Assembly: GCF_000425505.1 (NCBI RefSeq)
Contig: NZ_AUDO01000004.1
Location: forward strand, 124,001 to 188,000
DNA: 64,000 nt
Origin: Flavobacterium frigidarium DSM 17623
GTDB taxonomy: Bacteria > Bacteroidota > Bacteroidia > Flavobacteriales > Flavobacteriaceae
Direction of reading: 5' to 3'
Shown piece after piece: positions 1 to 7,661 of this stretch. The notes beneath the pieces are model-generated. The model was not told the origin of the DNA. It worked only from the letters and a program-made list of their open reading frames with translations, and ran no database searches. Numbering within the stretch: position 1 is the stretch's first letter; each line of letters begins with the position of its first letter. The position numbers and the translations under genes were made by a program.

Positions 1-353
1 CAATGCAAGAAAATTTTAGCACAGATGGTGGTGGCGATCTTTTAATGATTGAAGAGCTAGATGATATGTCTTACAACCATAACGACTATACTTTAAATCA
101 TGTATTTATAGAGGACAATCAAAAAGCATTTATCGAAAAAATTGACAAAGATCTAAGTGCTCAAGAAATTCAAAATCACATTCAAATGGTGCTGTACAAT
201 TTACCTAATTCCATGCGCAATGTATTTGAAATATTCGCTATTGAACAACTAGAACTAGAAGAAATTGCAAAAATAAGAAACAACACACTTGAAGAGGTTT
301 CCCAACTTTTAACTGACACTAAACAAGTTTTGTTAAAAGATTCATTTAGTTAA
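1..353 (+). CDS. Sigma-70 region 4-like protein (5' end cut by window)
   Basis: Only the C-terminal 116 residues are visible. The frame is open to the left edge, so the first ATG at base 3 need not be the real start. Residues about 64-110 (LPNSMRNVFEIFAIEQLELEEIA, then a second helix) read like sigma-70 region 4: a helix starting LPxxxRxVF, an acidic turn, then a helix-turn-helix. The upstream part is acidic and does not look like ordinary ECF region 2. It could be an atypical ECF sigma factor, or a fusion carrying a region 4 tail; the missing N-terminus would decide. A stress island follows directly downstream. Confidence 0.5.
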   Translation, partial: MQENFSTDGGGDLLMIEELDDMSYNHNDYTLNHVFIEDNQKAFIEKIDKDLSAQEIQNHIQMVLYNLPNSMRNVFEIFAIEQLELEEIAKIRNNTLEEVSQLLTDTKQVLLKDSFS

Positions 354-436
354 TAAGGTTAATTACCCTAATCACTAAACAAATATCACAGCAATAAGTA
401 AAAAATAATTCCTTAATAATTTAGAAACTTCAAGCC

Positions 437-796
437 ATGCAAGTATTACTATACAAGAGAAAATACAAAGTAAATGAGAATATTCAAAATTTCATGCATT
501 TTTGTAATGCTGAAAACATGAAACATTTAGCTACTGATTTATTAGATAAAGGATTATCTCCAGATCAAATTGCAAATGCATTTACAACAGCTATCAAAGT
601 AGCAAATGTTTCAGGAATTGAAGTCGAAAAACATTTCATGCCTATTTATAGCAGCATCAATAATGAAATAATTCAAGACTGTAAACTGTCTGATTTAGGT
701 TATGGGTTGGTCTTGATGAACGCCGATTCTAATTTATCTTCTGTGGGCGCTTTTCAAATAGATATTTTAAAGGGATACCTAAAAAAGCGTTCTTAA
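437..796 (+). CDS. Hypothetical protein, 119 aa
   Basis: I do not recognise this protein. It is soluble, with no signal peptide or membrane segment. It looks helical in the first two thirds (LLDKGLSPDQIANAFTTAIKVA) and ends in a compact motif (YGLVLMNADSNLSSVGAFQIDILKGYL). It lies 83 bp after the sigma-like gene on the same strand and is followed by a good hairpin terminator. Coding appearance is good: normal composition, a clean ATG and no competing frame. Confidence 0.65.
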   Translation: MQVLLYKRKYKVNENIQNFMHFCNAENMKHLATDLLDKGLSPDQIANAFTTAIKVANVSGIEVEKHFMPIYSSINNEIIQDCKLSDLGYGLVLMNADSNLSSVGAFQIDILKGYLKKRS

Positions 797-802
797 CTAA
801 TT

Positions 803-842
803 AAAATAGGATAAAAAGTAGGGAGTCTGTTTATCCTATTTT
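803..842. terminator. Bidirectional hairpin terminator
   Basis: AAAATAGGATAAA (803-815) pairs with TTTATCCTATTTT, which ends at 842; each side has an A or T tract. It sits between the convergent 437-796 (+) gene and the hydroxyacyl-CoA dehydrogenase gene (-). Confidence 0.75.
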
Positions 843-883
843 GCTTTTACTTCAAATATCTAAGGGCTTTAATTTTGTATAAC

Positions 884-1780
884 CTATTTTAAGAAATCCG
901 GATTTTCATAAGCTGGATTCGGGTATTTATAAAAACCCTCACCAGTAGCAACACCTAGTTTATTTTTATCAATAAAATGCTCTTTCAAGTATTTCACCGT
1001 TTTTATTTTTAACTCATCATGTGTTTTTTCAGCTGCTATTACGTTTATGTTATAAGCAGTGGTAATACCTACAACATCTAGAATTCCAAAAGGTCCTACA
1101 GGCGCACCAGTTGCTTTTATCCATGTTTTATCTATCGTTTCCACATCGGCAACTTCATTCACTAGCAAATTAGTCGCAGCACTTAATAAAGGCACTAATA
1201 AAGAGTTTAGAATGTATCCAGGTTGCTCTTTCAGTACCGGCAAAGCAAGCATCCCTATAGCTTTAGCAAAGCTTACTACATCTTTAAAAACTTCAGGATC
1301 TGTCCCAGCATGTCCCATAACTTCGGCCGTGTTGTGAATCCAAATCGTATTGGCAAAATGCAACGCTAAAAACTTGGATGGCCTTCCTGTAGCATCTGCA
1401 AAATCACTTGGTAAAAGCGTTGAAGAGTTGGTTACAAAAATTGTTTTTTCGAGAGCAACTTTAGCCAACTTATGATAAAAATCTATTTTTATCGCTGGAT
1501 TTTCTGGAACTGCTTCAATGACTAAGTCGGCATTGGCAACAGCTAACCCTAAATCAGAATTATAACTCAAATTTTTAAAGGTTCTATCTAACTGTTCTTG
1601 AGTTGCATTCAAATCTTTTTTGTAGGAAGCACCTAAATCTTTAAATTTCGCTTTTGCTTGGTCTAACACAGAATCATTTATATCATAAACAGTTACATTA
1701 AAACCATGAAATGCTGTTTGAAATGCAATTTGATATCCTAAAACGCCACTTCCTGCTACGGTAATATTTTTATAGTTCAT
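884..1780 (-). CDS. 3-hydroxyacyl-CoA dehydrogenase, NAD-binding
   Basis: The protein oxidises L-3-hydroxyacyl-CoA (or reduces acetoacetyl-CoA) with NAD(H), in beta-oxidation or short-chain hydroxyacyl-CoA metabolism in the cytoplasm. At 298 aa it has the single-domain 3-hydroxybutyryl-CoA dehydrogenase size. The Rossmann motif is G10-S-G12-V-L-G15, with an acidic D33 at the end of beta 2. Family catalytic positions are visible: S119/S120, H141, E153 and N192. The C-terminal GEGFYKYP is the usual signature. It is transcribed from a regulon-I promoter at 1913-1955, behind a 31-codon small ORF. The HFANTIW sequence departs from the usual HFFNP, so substrate preference is uncertain. Confidence 0.88.
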   Translation of the reverse strand: MNYKNITVAGSGVLGYQIAFQTAFHGFNVTVYDINDSVLDQAKAKFKDLGASYKKDLNATQEQLDRTFKNLSYNSDLGLAVANADLVIEAVPENPAIKIDFYHKLAKVALEKTIFVTNSSTLLPSDFADATGRPSKFLALHFANTIWIHNTAEVMGHAGTDPEVFKDVVSFAKAIGMLALPVLKEQPGYILNSLLVPLLSAATNLLVNEVADVETIDKTWIKATGAPVGPFGILDVVGITTAYNINVIAAEKTHDELKIKTVKYLKEHFIDKNKLGVATGEGFYKYPNPAYENPDFLK

Positions 1781-1799
1781 TTTATAATTATTTAAATTG

Positions 1800-1895
1800 T
1801 TACTCTTCTTTATCCCAAATTTCGCTTGTTATTGTTTTTAGGATTGGGTGCACTGCATCCTCATTTATTGCAATACATGCTACTATTTTTCTCAT
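1800..1895 (-). CDS. Small ORF, 31 aa, in the leader of the dehydrogenase gene
   Basis: An ATG at 1895 opens a 31-codon frame (MRKIVACIAINEDAVHPILK..., ending WDKEE) that stops 19 bp before the dehydrogenase ATG. It lies wholly inside the transcript predicted from the TAATTTTG promoter at 1913-1920, starting about 14 nt after the expected 5' end. Composition is protein-like. I do not recognise a family. It could be a small protein, a regulatory leader peptide or chance; the position relative to the promoter is the main support. Confidence 0.4.
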   Translation of the reverse strand: MRKIVACIAINEDAVHPILKTITSEIWDKEE

Positions 1896-1912
1896 AATAA
1901 GCAAGATTACTC

Positions 1913-1955
1913 CAAAATTAGTATTTTCAAGAGAAACATTAACTGATCTGAGTCA
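1913..1955 (-). promoter_or_regulatory. Promoter with regulon-I palindrome (dehydrogenase gene)
   Basis: Read on the minus strand, the operator TGACTCAGATCA (1944-1955) is followed by exactly 23 nt and then TAATTTTG (1913-1920), a perfect Bacteroidota -7 TAnnTTTG. The expected transcript start is near 1909. The palindrome centre would be about -40, the class II CRP/FNR activator position. Confidence 0.7.
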
Positions 1956-1961
1956 GCTATG

Positions 1962-1999
1962 AAAAAGGCTCTAAACTTTGATAGTTTTAGAGCCTTTTT
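1962..1999. terminator. Bidirectional hairpin terminator
   Basis: AAAAAGGCTCTAAACT (1962-1977) pairs with AGTTTTAGAGCCTTTTT (1983-1999) around a short loop, with one bulged base. It ends the BON gene transcript on the minus strand, just before the next promoter. Confidence 0.8.
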
Positions 2000-2049
2000 C
2001 TAACGGAAATTATCATGAGTAAATCCTCGTTACTACTAAAATAAATTTG

Positions 2050-2700
2050 CTATTCCACTTCCAACTCATTCTCTACTCTCCACACTCCTGGGGCGTAATA
2101 AGCTGTTGTTTTAGCTTTATCTTTTTCTTTCATAGAACGCACTTTACCCGTCAATTTAATGGTATGCCCATCAGCTTTTACAGTAATATTTCCAGCATCA
2201 ATATCAGCCGAACGTTCAAATGCTTTTTTTATTTTTTCCTTAATATCAATCGGGTTCACTGTGTTTTTAAGGACTATGTTGTTCATAACATAACGAACAC
2301 CCGTTAGGTTTTCTATAGCTTTTTTAGCCGCATTTTTCTCAAAATCCCAATCTACTTCACCATTTAAATACACCCAGCCATTGTCTACTTGTAATTGTAT
2401 TTTATTCTCTGGAACTGATACATTCCATTTCAAAGCATTGACTGCTGCGGTAGCTATTTCAGTATCTGACTTAACAGAGGTGGTGCCATATTTAACCTCA
2501 ATATCTTCAGCTACTCCTTTTACTCCTACTACACTCCTGGCTGCCATTTCTGCTTCTTGTTTTTTTACATAACTGTCTACGATTCCTGATAACGTTACAA
2601 TTCCATCTCTTACAATTACACCAATTTGAGTTTCGTCAATATTGGGTTGCCATTGTAATTCCTCCAAAACATTTTCTTTTATACTAAGATCTGTTGTCAT
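2050..2700 (-). CDS. BON-domain protein (three BON repeats)
   Basis: This 216-residue protein consists of three BON domains, roughly residues 3-68, 78-144 and 152-215. Each has the alpha-beta pattern with IVTLSG, WVYLNG or TIKLTG strands and a conserved Gly-Val turn (VVGVKGV, LTGVRYV, APGVWRV). BON domains are known from OsmY-like proteins and bind phospholipid surfaces. There is no signal peptide, so it is probably cytoplasmic. It is paralogous to the BON protein at 26524-27207. Expression is expected from a clean regulon-I promoter at 2736-2778, so I infer a stress role. Confidence 0.88.
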   Translation of the reverse strand: MTTDLSIKENVLEELQWQPNIDETQIGVIVRDGIVTLSGIVDSYVKKQEAEMAARSVVGVKGVAEDIEVKYGTTSVKSDTEIATAAVNALKWNVSVPENKIQLQVDNGWVYLNGEVDWDFEKNAAKKAIENLTGVRYVMNNIVLKNTVNPIDIKEKIKKAFERSADIDAGNITVKADGHTIKLTGKVRSMKEKDKAKTTAYYAPGVWRVENELEVE

Positions 2701-2735
2701 AATTTCTGTTATTTAAATTAAGAATGATTATGAAA

Positions 2736-2778
2736 CAAATGTATGATGGCTATAAAGCATTGACAATGATCTATATCA
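2736..2778 (-). promoter_or_regulatory. Promoter with regulon-I palindrome (BON gene)
   Basis: On the minus strand TGATATAGATCA (2767-2778) is followed by 23 nt and TACATTTG (2736-2743). An ATTG, N20 from the -7, fits the -33 element. The start codon is at 2700, giving a leader of about 32 nt. Confidence 0.75.
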
Positions 2779-2851
2779 GCACATATTTATTTCGTCAAAA
2801 ATTAAAAGAGCATAAAAATTACTGAAAAATTTATTTTCTTCAAAAAGAAAA

Positions 2852-2881
2852 AACCCAAACAGAATAATTCCTATTTGGGTT
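2852..2881. terminator. Hairpin terminator after dps1
   Basis: AACCCAAA (2852-2859) pairs with TTTGGGTT (2874-2881). On the minus strand the stem is followed by a T-rich tract (complement of the A-rich 2841-2851). It ends the Dps transcript. Confidence 0.7.
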
Positions 2882-2918
2882 GATAAATTGCATTTGCATT
2901 GCCATTAAATTAGCAATC

Positions 2919-3395
2919 TTATTTTAGATGAGAACGCAACATCCAAGCTGTCTTTTCATGTTGCTCCATTAATCCTGTTATATAATCACTAATTCCATCT
3001 GCCTTCATTTTGTTGGCAATAGGTTTTATTTCTTCTCTAATGAAAACAATAATACTTTCATGATCTTCTAACAATTCAGCAAAAATACTTTGACTGTCAT
3101 TCTTACCTTTGATTTCTTCAGTAAGGTGTGTTAGTTTCAAATATTTTTTTAAAGTGGCCGGTGCATAATGACCCAAAGCACGTATTTTTTCGGCAACAGT
3201 ATCAACAGTGCCTTGTTGCTCTTGGTACAATGTTTCTAAATATAAGTGCACTGCGTGAAAATCAGGCCCTTCAATGTTCCAATGAAAATTAAGTGTTTTT
3301 GAATAAAGAATAAATTCATCTGCCAATATCTTTGATAATTGGTCTGCGATTGCTTGTCTATTCTCTACTGAAATTCCGATGTTTGGAGTTTTCAT
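2919..3395 (-). CDS. dps: Dps-family DNA-protection / ferritin-like protein (Dps1)
   Basis: At 158 aa this is the usual Dps size. Dps forms a 12-mer shell that oxidises Fe(II) with peroxide and stores it, often on DNA, in starved or oxidatively stressed cells. All inter-subunit ferroxidase ligands are present at family spacing: H38 (in HWNIEGPDF), H50, D65 and E69. The C-terminal LMEQHEKTAWMLRSHL helix is typical. It has its own regulon-I promoter and terminator. A second Dps at 18788-19264 differs at the first ferroxidase ligand. Confidence 0.93.
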   Translation of the reverse strand: MKTPNIGISVENRQAIADQLSKILADEFILYSKTLNFHWNIEGPDFHAVHLYLETLYQEQQGTVDTVAEKIRALGHYAPATLKKYLKLTHLTEEIKGKNDSQSIFAELLEDHESIIVFIREEIKPIANKMKADGISDYITGLMEQHEKTAWMLRSHLK

Positions 3396-3423
3396 TTTTT
3401 TTGGTTTTAAATTTTTAATTACT

Positions 3424-3466
3424 CAAAGTTATTAAAGCATAAGAGCTATTAAAATGACTTACGTCA
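3424..3466 (-). promoter_or_regulatory. Promoter with regulon-I palindrome (dps1)
   Basis: TGACGTAAGTCA (3455-3466, minus strand), then 23 nt, then TAACTTTG (3424-3431). The predicted start near 3420 gives a leader of about 25 nt to the ATG at 3395. Confidence 0.75.
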
Positions 3467-3495
3467 GTATTAAAACTATTTTTTTGAGAGGACTT

Positions 3496-4011
3496 TTATG
3501 CTACACTACCCTCAATTACTGCTAACAAATTAGCAGCATCTCCATCAAATTTATTTCCGTTAACGAAAAAAGAAGGCGTCCCATTTACTCCGCTTCGAAT
3601 ACCGCTTTCAAAATCAGTATCAATTTTCTCGGCGATACTCGTTAGTTCCATATCATTTTTAAATTTATCAATATCTAGTCCTAATTTCTCCGCATGCGCA
3701 ATAAAATCATTGGATTGTAAATTTTCTTGGTTTTCGAAAATGCTGTTGTGCATCTCCCAATATTTTCCTTGGATGGCAGCTGCTTCTGCCGCCTTTGCAG
3801 CTCCACGAGCATTTTCATGCATTTCTGACAATGGAAAATTTCTAAAAACAAAGGTAACCTGGTTACCAAATTGTTTGATTATTTTTTCTACAACTGGATG
3901 TGCTGCCCCACAATGTCCGCACTGGAAATCCCCAAATTCTACGATTTCTAAATTAGCGCTTGAATCCCCTTTTATATGATCTTTTTTATTAACTTCTGGA
4001 TGTAAACTCAT
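3496..4011 (-). CDS. DsbA-family thioredoxin-fold protein, cytoplasmic
   Basis: The 171-aa protein has a thioredoxin fold with a helical insertion. The active site is C31-G-H-C34 (FGDFQCGHC) and the cis-proline loop is G144-T-P146. CxHC is the DsbA-type dithiol, but no signal peptide is present, so a cytoplasmic thiol reductase or isomerase role is more likely than periplasmic oxidation. It lies 11 bp downstream of the peroxiredoxin gene and must be co-transcribed. That suggests, by inference only, that it recycles or cooperates with that peroxidase. Confidence 0.88.
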   Translation of the reverse strand: MSLHPEVNKKDHIKGDSSANLEIVEFGDFQCGHCGAAHPVVEKIIKQFGNQVTFVFRNFPLSEMHENARGAAKAAEAAAIQGKYWEMHNSIFENQENLQSNDFIAHAEKLGLDIDKFKNDMELTSIAEKIDTDFESGIRSGVNGTPSFFVNGNKFDGDAANLLAVIEGSVA

Positions 4012-4022
4012 TTAATTGTATT

Positions 4023-4481
4023 TTATTTGTTCATATTTTCTAATGCTTCTAGTATACCATCGGCACCAGGGTTTTCTTCATTTGGAGAGACAAAACTCCA
4101 TTCTATAACTCCTTCTTTATTAATTACAAATAAAGCTCTTTTAGATTGCCCTTCTTTCTCATCATAAGCTCCGTAAGCTTTTGAAATGGCCCCTTTTGGT
4201 TCAAAGTCGGCTAATAAATTAAAGTGTAGATTACGAGATTCTGTAAAAGCCTGATGACACCATTTACTATCTACTGATATACCAAATATTTCAGCGTCAT
4301 GTTTTTCAAAGTATTTGAGAGTTTCATTATATAAAGCCATTTGATCGCTACAAACAGGACTCCAATCTGCGGGATAAAAGGCAAGAATTACATTTTTTCC
4401 TTTCATATCTGCTAGTGATATTTCTTTGTCCGGTGTTGCGTATAAGGTGAAATTGGGTGCGGTATCGTTTTTTTGTAACAT
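4023..4481 (-). CDS. Peroxiredoxin (AhpC/TSA-Bcp type)
   Basis: This 152-aa thiol peroxidase reduces H2O2 or organic peroxides. The peroxidatic cysteine is C44 in FYPADWSPVCSDQ, matching the family PxxxTxxC site with T replaced by S. A second cysteine, C75 (DSKWCHQAF), is not in the Bcp CxxxxC position, so the resolving arrangement is unclear. It is the first gene of a two-gene operon with the DsbA-like protein. The promoter element TATATTTG lies at 4545-4552, with no regulon-I palindrome. Confidence 0.88.
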   Translation of the reverse strand: MLQKNDTAPNFTLYATPDKEISLADMKGKNVILAFYPADWSPVCSDQMALYNETLKYFEKHDAEIFGISVDSKWCHQAFTESRNLHFNLLADFEPKGAISKAYGAYDEKEGQSKRALFVINKEGVIEWSFVSPNEENPGADGILEALENMNK

Positions 4482-4544
4482 AGTATGTACTGTTTAAATT
4501 AAACATTGGAATCAAATTTTCATTCGCTCCGTTAAAATTATATT

Positions 4545-4552
4545 CAAATATA
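4545..4552 (-). promoter_or_regulatory. -7 promoter element for the peroxiredoxin-dsbA operon
   Basis: TATATTTG on the minus strand matches TAnnTTTG and gives a leader of about 60 nt. The position where a regulon-I palindrome would sit (4576-4587) does not match. Confidence 0.5.
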
Positions 4553-4637
4553 ATCATTGTGAGCCCTTTTAAGATTACGGAGTTTTAAGCATATGTTACT
4601 TCATTGCCATGTATTTATAACTAATTGTGAAGTCTAA

Positions 4638-4676
4638 AAAAAAACAGCCAACCAATATATTGGCAAAGCTGTTTTT
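4638..4676. terminator. Hairpin terminator after oleate hydratase 1
   Basis: AAAACAGC (4641-4648) pairs with GCTGTTTTT (4668-4676), with an inner CCAA/TTGG stem. On the minus strand the stem is followed by a run of T. Confidence 0.75.
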
Positions 4677-4757
4677 AACTCAAAATTGAAGTTATTAAAT
4701 TAATCTGATGCAGCGCCCTTTCTTCATTATATAACAGGGTAGCAACGTACTCTCGCT

Positions 4758-6350
4758 TTATCTACAGATGGCTTTTGCTGCTTTTATAAGAGCTTCTGCG
4801 CTATGAATAGAATCATATATGGGTAACACTTTTTTATCCGTTTTGAATAAGCCATAAACTGCAGTTTGAGCTGTTCTAACCGAATATTCGACCGTAAAAA
4901 CTACATCTTTAGGAACCTCAGCAAATTGTCCTAAAAAAGCAAAATTTGTGGTTCCTTTTGGTAACACTCTTGGTCGATCGCCCATCTTTCTTGGCATAAA
5001 CAAACTATCGATAAATGGCATCGCGGTAGGAATACAATTCACTTTTCCAGCAGCTGTAATTGGTTTCATAAGATCTTCAATCTTCAAATGAAACCATAGT
5101 TCTTCTAGGATTTCTGCTCCAGTACATTCAGCCATCGTTTTATTAATGTAGTTCCCTTTTCGATCAGGATACAAACCATATCCCCAAAAAATCTTAACAT
5201 CTTCTGGCTGATTTGGGAAATGAGGTTGGCGCGCAATAACAATCGACATCAACCAATTAGAATCGGTTGCTGTGACCAACCCTCCAGTCCCATCTGTATT
5301 TCCAGAAAAATTTTCCATATAATCATGAAATGTACTGTCTTTTAATGTAGCGGTAAAAGAGTACCACTTTTGTAAATCGATAGCATCACAAAACGGACTT
5401 GGATTTCCGAACTCGCTATCTTTTTCGGCAATTTTTTTCCATAGTTTCCAAGAACCAGATTCTTCCAGCCCTTTTAATTGTGCTGGTCTATCCCAAGCAC
5501 CATTATCTGTACTATCTGTAATGGAACCATTGGTTATAAAAACATAATCATTCTTACTAAGTACAATTTCATTTTTATTTTTTAGATGCAGTACTGTAGC
5601 TGTTTTTTTATCAGAAGAGATATCAAAATCTACATCTACCACCTCAGAATCCATCGTAAATTGAACACCTTCTTTTTCTAAATAACGCTTTAGCGGTACC
5701 ACAACTGAATCGTATTGATTGTACTTGGTACGCATTACGCCACCCAATTTATTCAATCCATCAAGCATGTGAATAAAGCGTCGCATGTAACGTCGCATTT
5801 CGGCAAGGCTGCTCCATTTTTGAAAAGCAAACATCGTAGACCAGATGTACCAAAAATTGGTTTCAAAAAATTCCTGGTCAAACCAATCTTCAATTCTTTT
5901 CTTTCCTAATGATTTTTCAGATGCAAATAGCAACCTCAACAACTCCGCTTGTTCCATTAATGAAAGTCCATAAGAGGAGACATCCAATATTTTTCCTTCT
6001 TTTAAAAGTCGTGCTTGTCCGTTAGAAACAAACCGTTTATTGAATTCGTTGGATTCCTCGGTCACCGTCACAAGCGGATCTTCTAATGAGGGAATATTCG
6101 ATAATAAGTCCCAGTAACAGGTATAATGTGATTCATGCATGCGTCCCCCGCGTACTACAAATCCATCATCTATGTTTCCTGCACCATCTAGTGCGCCACC
6201 AGCGATAGTATCTTTTTCAAGAATATGTATGTTCGACCCAAGAACTTTGGCATCTTTAATTAGGTAAACTACGCTTGCTAGTGACGAGATACCGCTCCCA
6301 ATTAAATATACTTTAGAGTTTTGAGGTGTTTTGTTTTTTTTAATTTTCAT
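4758..6350 (-). CDS. ohyA: Oleate hydratase (myosin-cross-reactive antigen family), copy 1
   Basis: An FAD-dependent hydratase that adds water to the cis-9 double bond of oleate to give 10-hydroxystearate, a route for detoxifying unsaturated fatty acids. Family features are the dinucleotide-binding VYLIGSGISSLAS near the N-terminus, the RGGRM/ESHYTCYWDLL segment, EESNEFN, and the YNQYDSVVVPL segment around the family catalytic tyrosine. The longer frame to 6392 begins with TTG. The ATG at 6350 (MKIKKNK) gives 530 aa and matches the short N-terminus of copy 2. It is last in a probable operon with the lipoprotein, phosphoglycerate mutase and DUF1269-like genes (gaps of 24 to about 70 bp). Confidence 0.9.
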   Translation of the reverse strand: MKIKKNKTPQNSKVYLIGSGISSLASVVYLIKDAKVLGSNIHILEKDTIAGGALDGAGNIDDGFVVRGGRMHESHYTCYWDLLSNIPSLEDPLVTVTEESNEFNKRFVSNGQARLLKEGKILDVSSYGLSLMEQAELLRLLFASEKSLGKKRIEDWFDQEFFETNFWYIWSTMFAFQKWSSLAEMRRYMRRFIHMLDGLNKLGGVMRTKYNQYDSVVVPLKRYLEKEGVQFTMDSEVVDVDFDISSDKKTATVLHLKNKNEIVLSKNDYVFITNGSITDSTDNGAWDRPAQLKGLEESGSWKLWKKIAEKDSEFGNPSPFCDAIDLQKWYSFTATLKDSTFHDYMENFSGNTDGTGGLVTATDSNWLMSIVIARQPHFPNQPEDVKIFWGYGLYPDRKGNYINKTMAECTGAEILEELWFHLKIEDLMKPITAAGKVNCIPTAMPFIDSLFMPRKMGDRPRVLPKGTTNFAFLGQFAEVPKDVVFTVEYSVRTAQTAVYGLFKTDKKVLPIYDSIHSAEALIKAAKAICR

Positions 6351-6420
6351 GAGTTTATTTTGTAAATAATCTATTTTGATATTAAAATTCAATTACGCTG
6401 CTATGCAGTATTTTTTCAGC

Positions 6421-6921
6421 TTATTTTACATTGTCTTTAAAAAGGTCTTTTATAGCAGTGCCCATCTCATCCATATCATGATTGAACTCTCTTTCAAATT
6501 TATTTTCTTCTTCTTTAGCTGAATCGTTCATTTCCTTAACATCTTCAGTAATTTCTTTCCCTCTTTTAACTAATTTTTCTTTTAGCTCTGCGTTCTTTTT
6601 TTCTAGCTCATCTGCTTTTGCTGTCAATCTCACTTTTTCTGCTTTATCTGCTTTAGCTATTTTATCTCTAAGTGCATTAATTTGAGAATTTGTATTTTCA
6701 ATGGCTATTTTAGCCGAAGCTTCAAACTTTTTCCAATCTGCATGCACGGCCTCTTTGGTCTCAACACTAGTATCTTTTGCTCCTTCTAATAAATCTTGGT
6801 TTAGTTCTGTAACATCCTCTTTTACAGCTGATGCATCTTCTTTTGTTGTCTTTCCACAACTCGTTAAAATAGTTCCTGCCATCACTGTAATCATGGTTAA
6901 GTATAAAAATTTTGTTTTCAT
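6421..6921 (-). CDS. Lipoprotein with long coiled coil, 166 aa
   Basis: The signal peptide ends in a lipobox (TILTSC, lipidated C22). The rest, about residues 28-160, is charged heptad-like helix (KADKAEKVRLTAKADELEKKNAELKEKL) without other domains. The mature protein is probably anchored in the outer or inner membrane and elongated in the periplasm. Function is unknown. It lies 11 bp after the phosphoglycerate mutase gene, in the same operon as oleate hydratase 1, so a role in envelope stress is a guess from context. Confidence 0.8.
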   Translation of the reverse strand: MKTKFLYLTMITVMAGTILTSCGKTTKEDASAVKEDVTELNQDLLEGAKDTSVETKEAVHADWKKFEASAKIAIENTNSQINALRDKIAKADKAEKVRLTAKADELEKKNAELKEKLVKRGKEITEDVKEMNDSAKEEENKFEREFNHDMDEMGTAIKDLFKDNVK

Positions 6922-6932
6922 AATGGGTTGTT

Positions 6933-7637
6933 TTAAATGGTTATTATTTGTTCTAATTTATATTGCTTTTTTAAAATCATGTTAGTATCAAATTCATAAA
7001 TATTTACCATACCTGTTTGCACCGTAACCTTTGCTATATCAGCAGAAGCAATATTTTCAATATGTGCCATTAGTGCTCTAATCGAATTTCCATGTGCAGC
7101 AACCAAAACAGTTTTTCCTTTGACCAGATCTGGTATAATGACCTCAAAAAAGTATTGTACTACGCGCACTTCTGTTTGTTCTAGTGATTCACTTGCTGGC
7201 AAATCGTTGCTATTAATATTATCATACAAATGGTCAAATTTGGGGTGTCTTTTATCAGTAAGTAACAAACTGGGAGGTGGAGTGCTAAAACCTCTTCGCA
7301 CTTTTAAAAAGAGTTCCTCTCCCACTGCAGCTTTTATCTCCTCTTTATTTTGGCCTTGCCAAGCACCGTAATTTCGTTCGTTTAGTTTCCAACTTTTTAT
7401 GAAATCGATGTGCATCATATTAGCATGTTCCAAGATAATTAGTCCTGTACGGATGGCTCTTTTAAGATAAGAAGAATAACAAATATCAATAGCAATACGG
7501 TGCTCTTTGATGATTTCGCCCGCTATATTTGCTTCCACTATACCTTCGGGAGCAAGGTCGACATTGGTCCAGCCAGTAAATACGTTGGCTATATTCCACA
7601 AACTTTTTCCGTGCCTTACCAATATCAGTTTTCCCAT
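6933..7637 (-). CDS. gpmA: 2,3-bisphosphoglycerate-dependent phosphoglycerate mutase
   Basis: It interconverts 3- and 2-phosphoglycerate through a phosphohistidine. The histidine-phosphatase core is R8-H9-G10 with SLWN and VFTGWTNVDL; E87 lies in LNERNYG and the second catalytic His is H182 (VAAHGNSIRAL). At 234 aa it is slightly short of the usual ~250 aa. The residue after RHG is K11, where the family usually has E or Q; I do not know the effect. Its place in a stress operon rather than a glycolytic one suggests a condition-specific isozyme. Confidence 0.9.
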   Translation of the reverse strand: MGKLILVRHGKSLWNIANVFTGWTNVDLAPEGIVEANIAGEIIKEHRIAIDICYSSYLKRAIRTGLIILEHANMMHIDFIKSWKLNERNYGAWQGQNKEEIKAAVGEELFLKVRRGFSTPPPSLLLTDKRHPKFDHLYDNINSNDLPASESLEQTEVRVVQYFFEVIIPDLVKGKTVLVAAHGNSIRALMAHIENIASADIAKVTVQTGMVNIYEFDTNMILKKQYKLEQIITI

Positions 7638-7661
7638 ATAAGTTTACTTATGAAATGTTTA

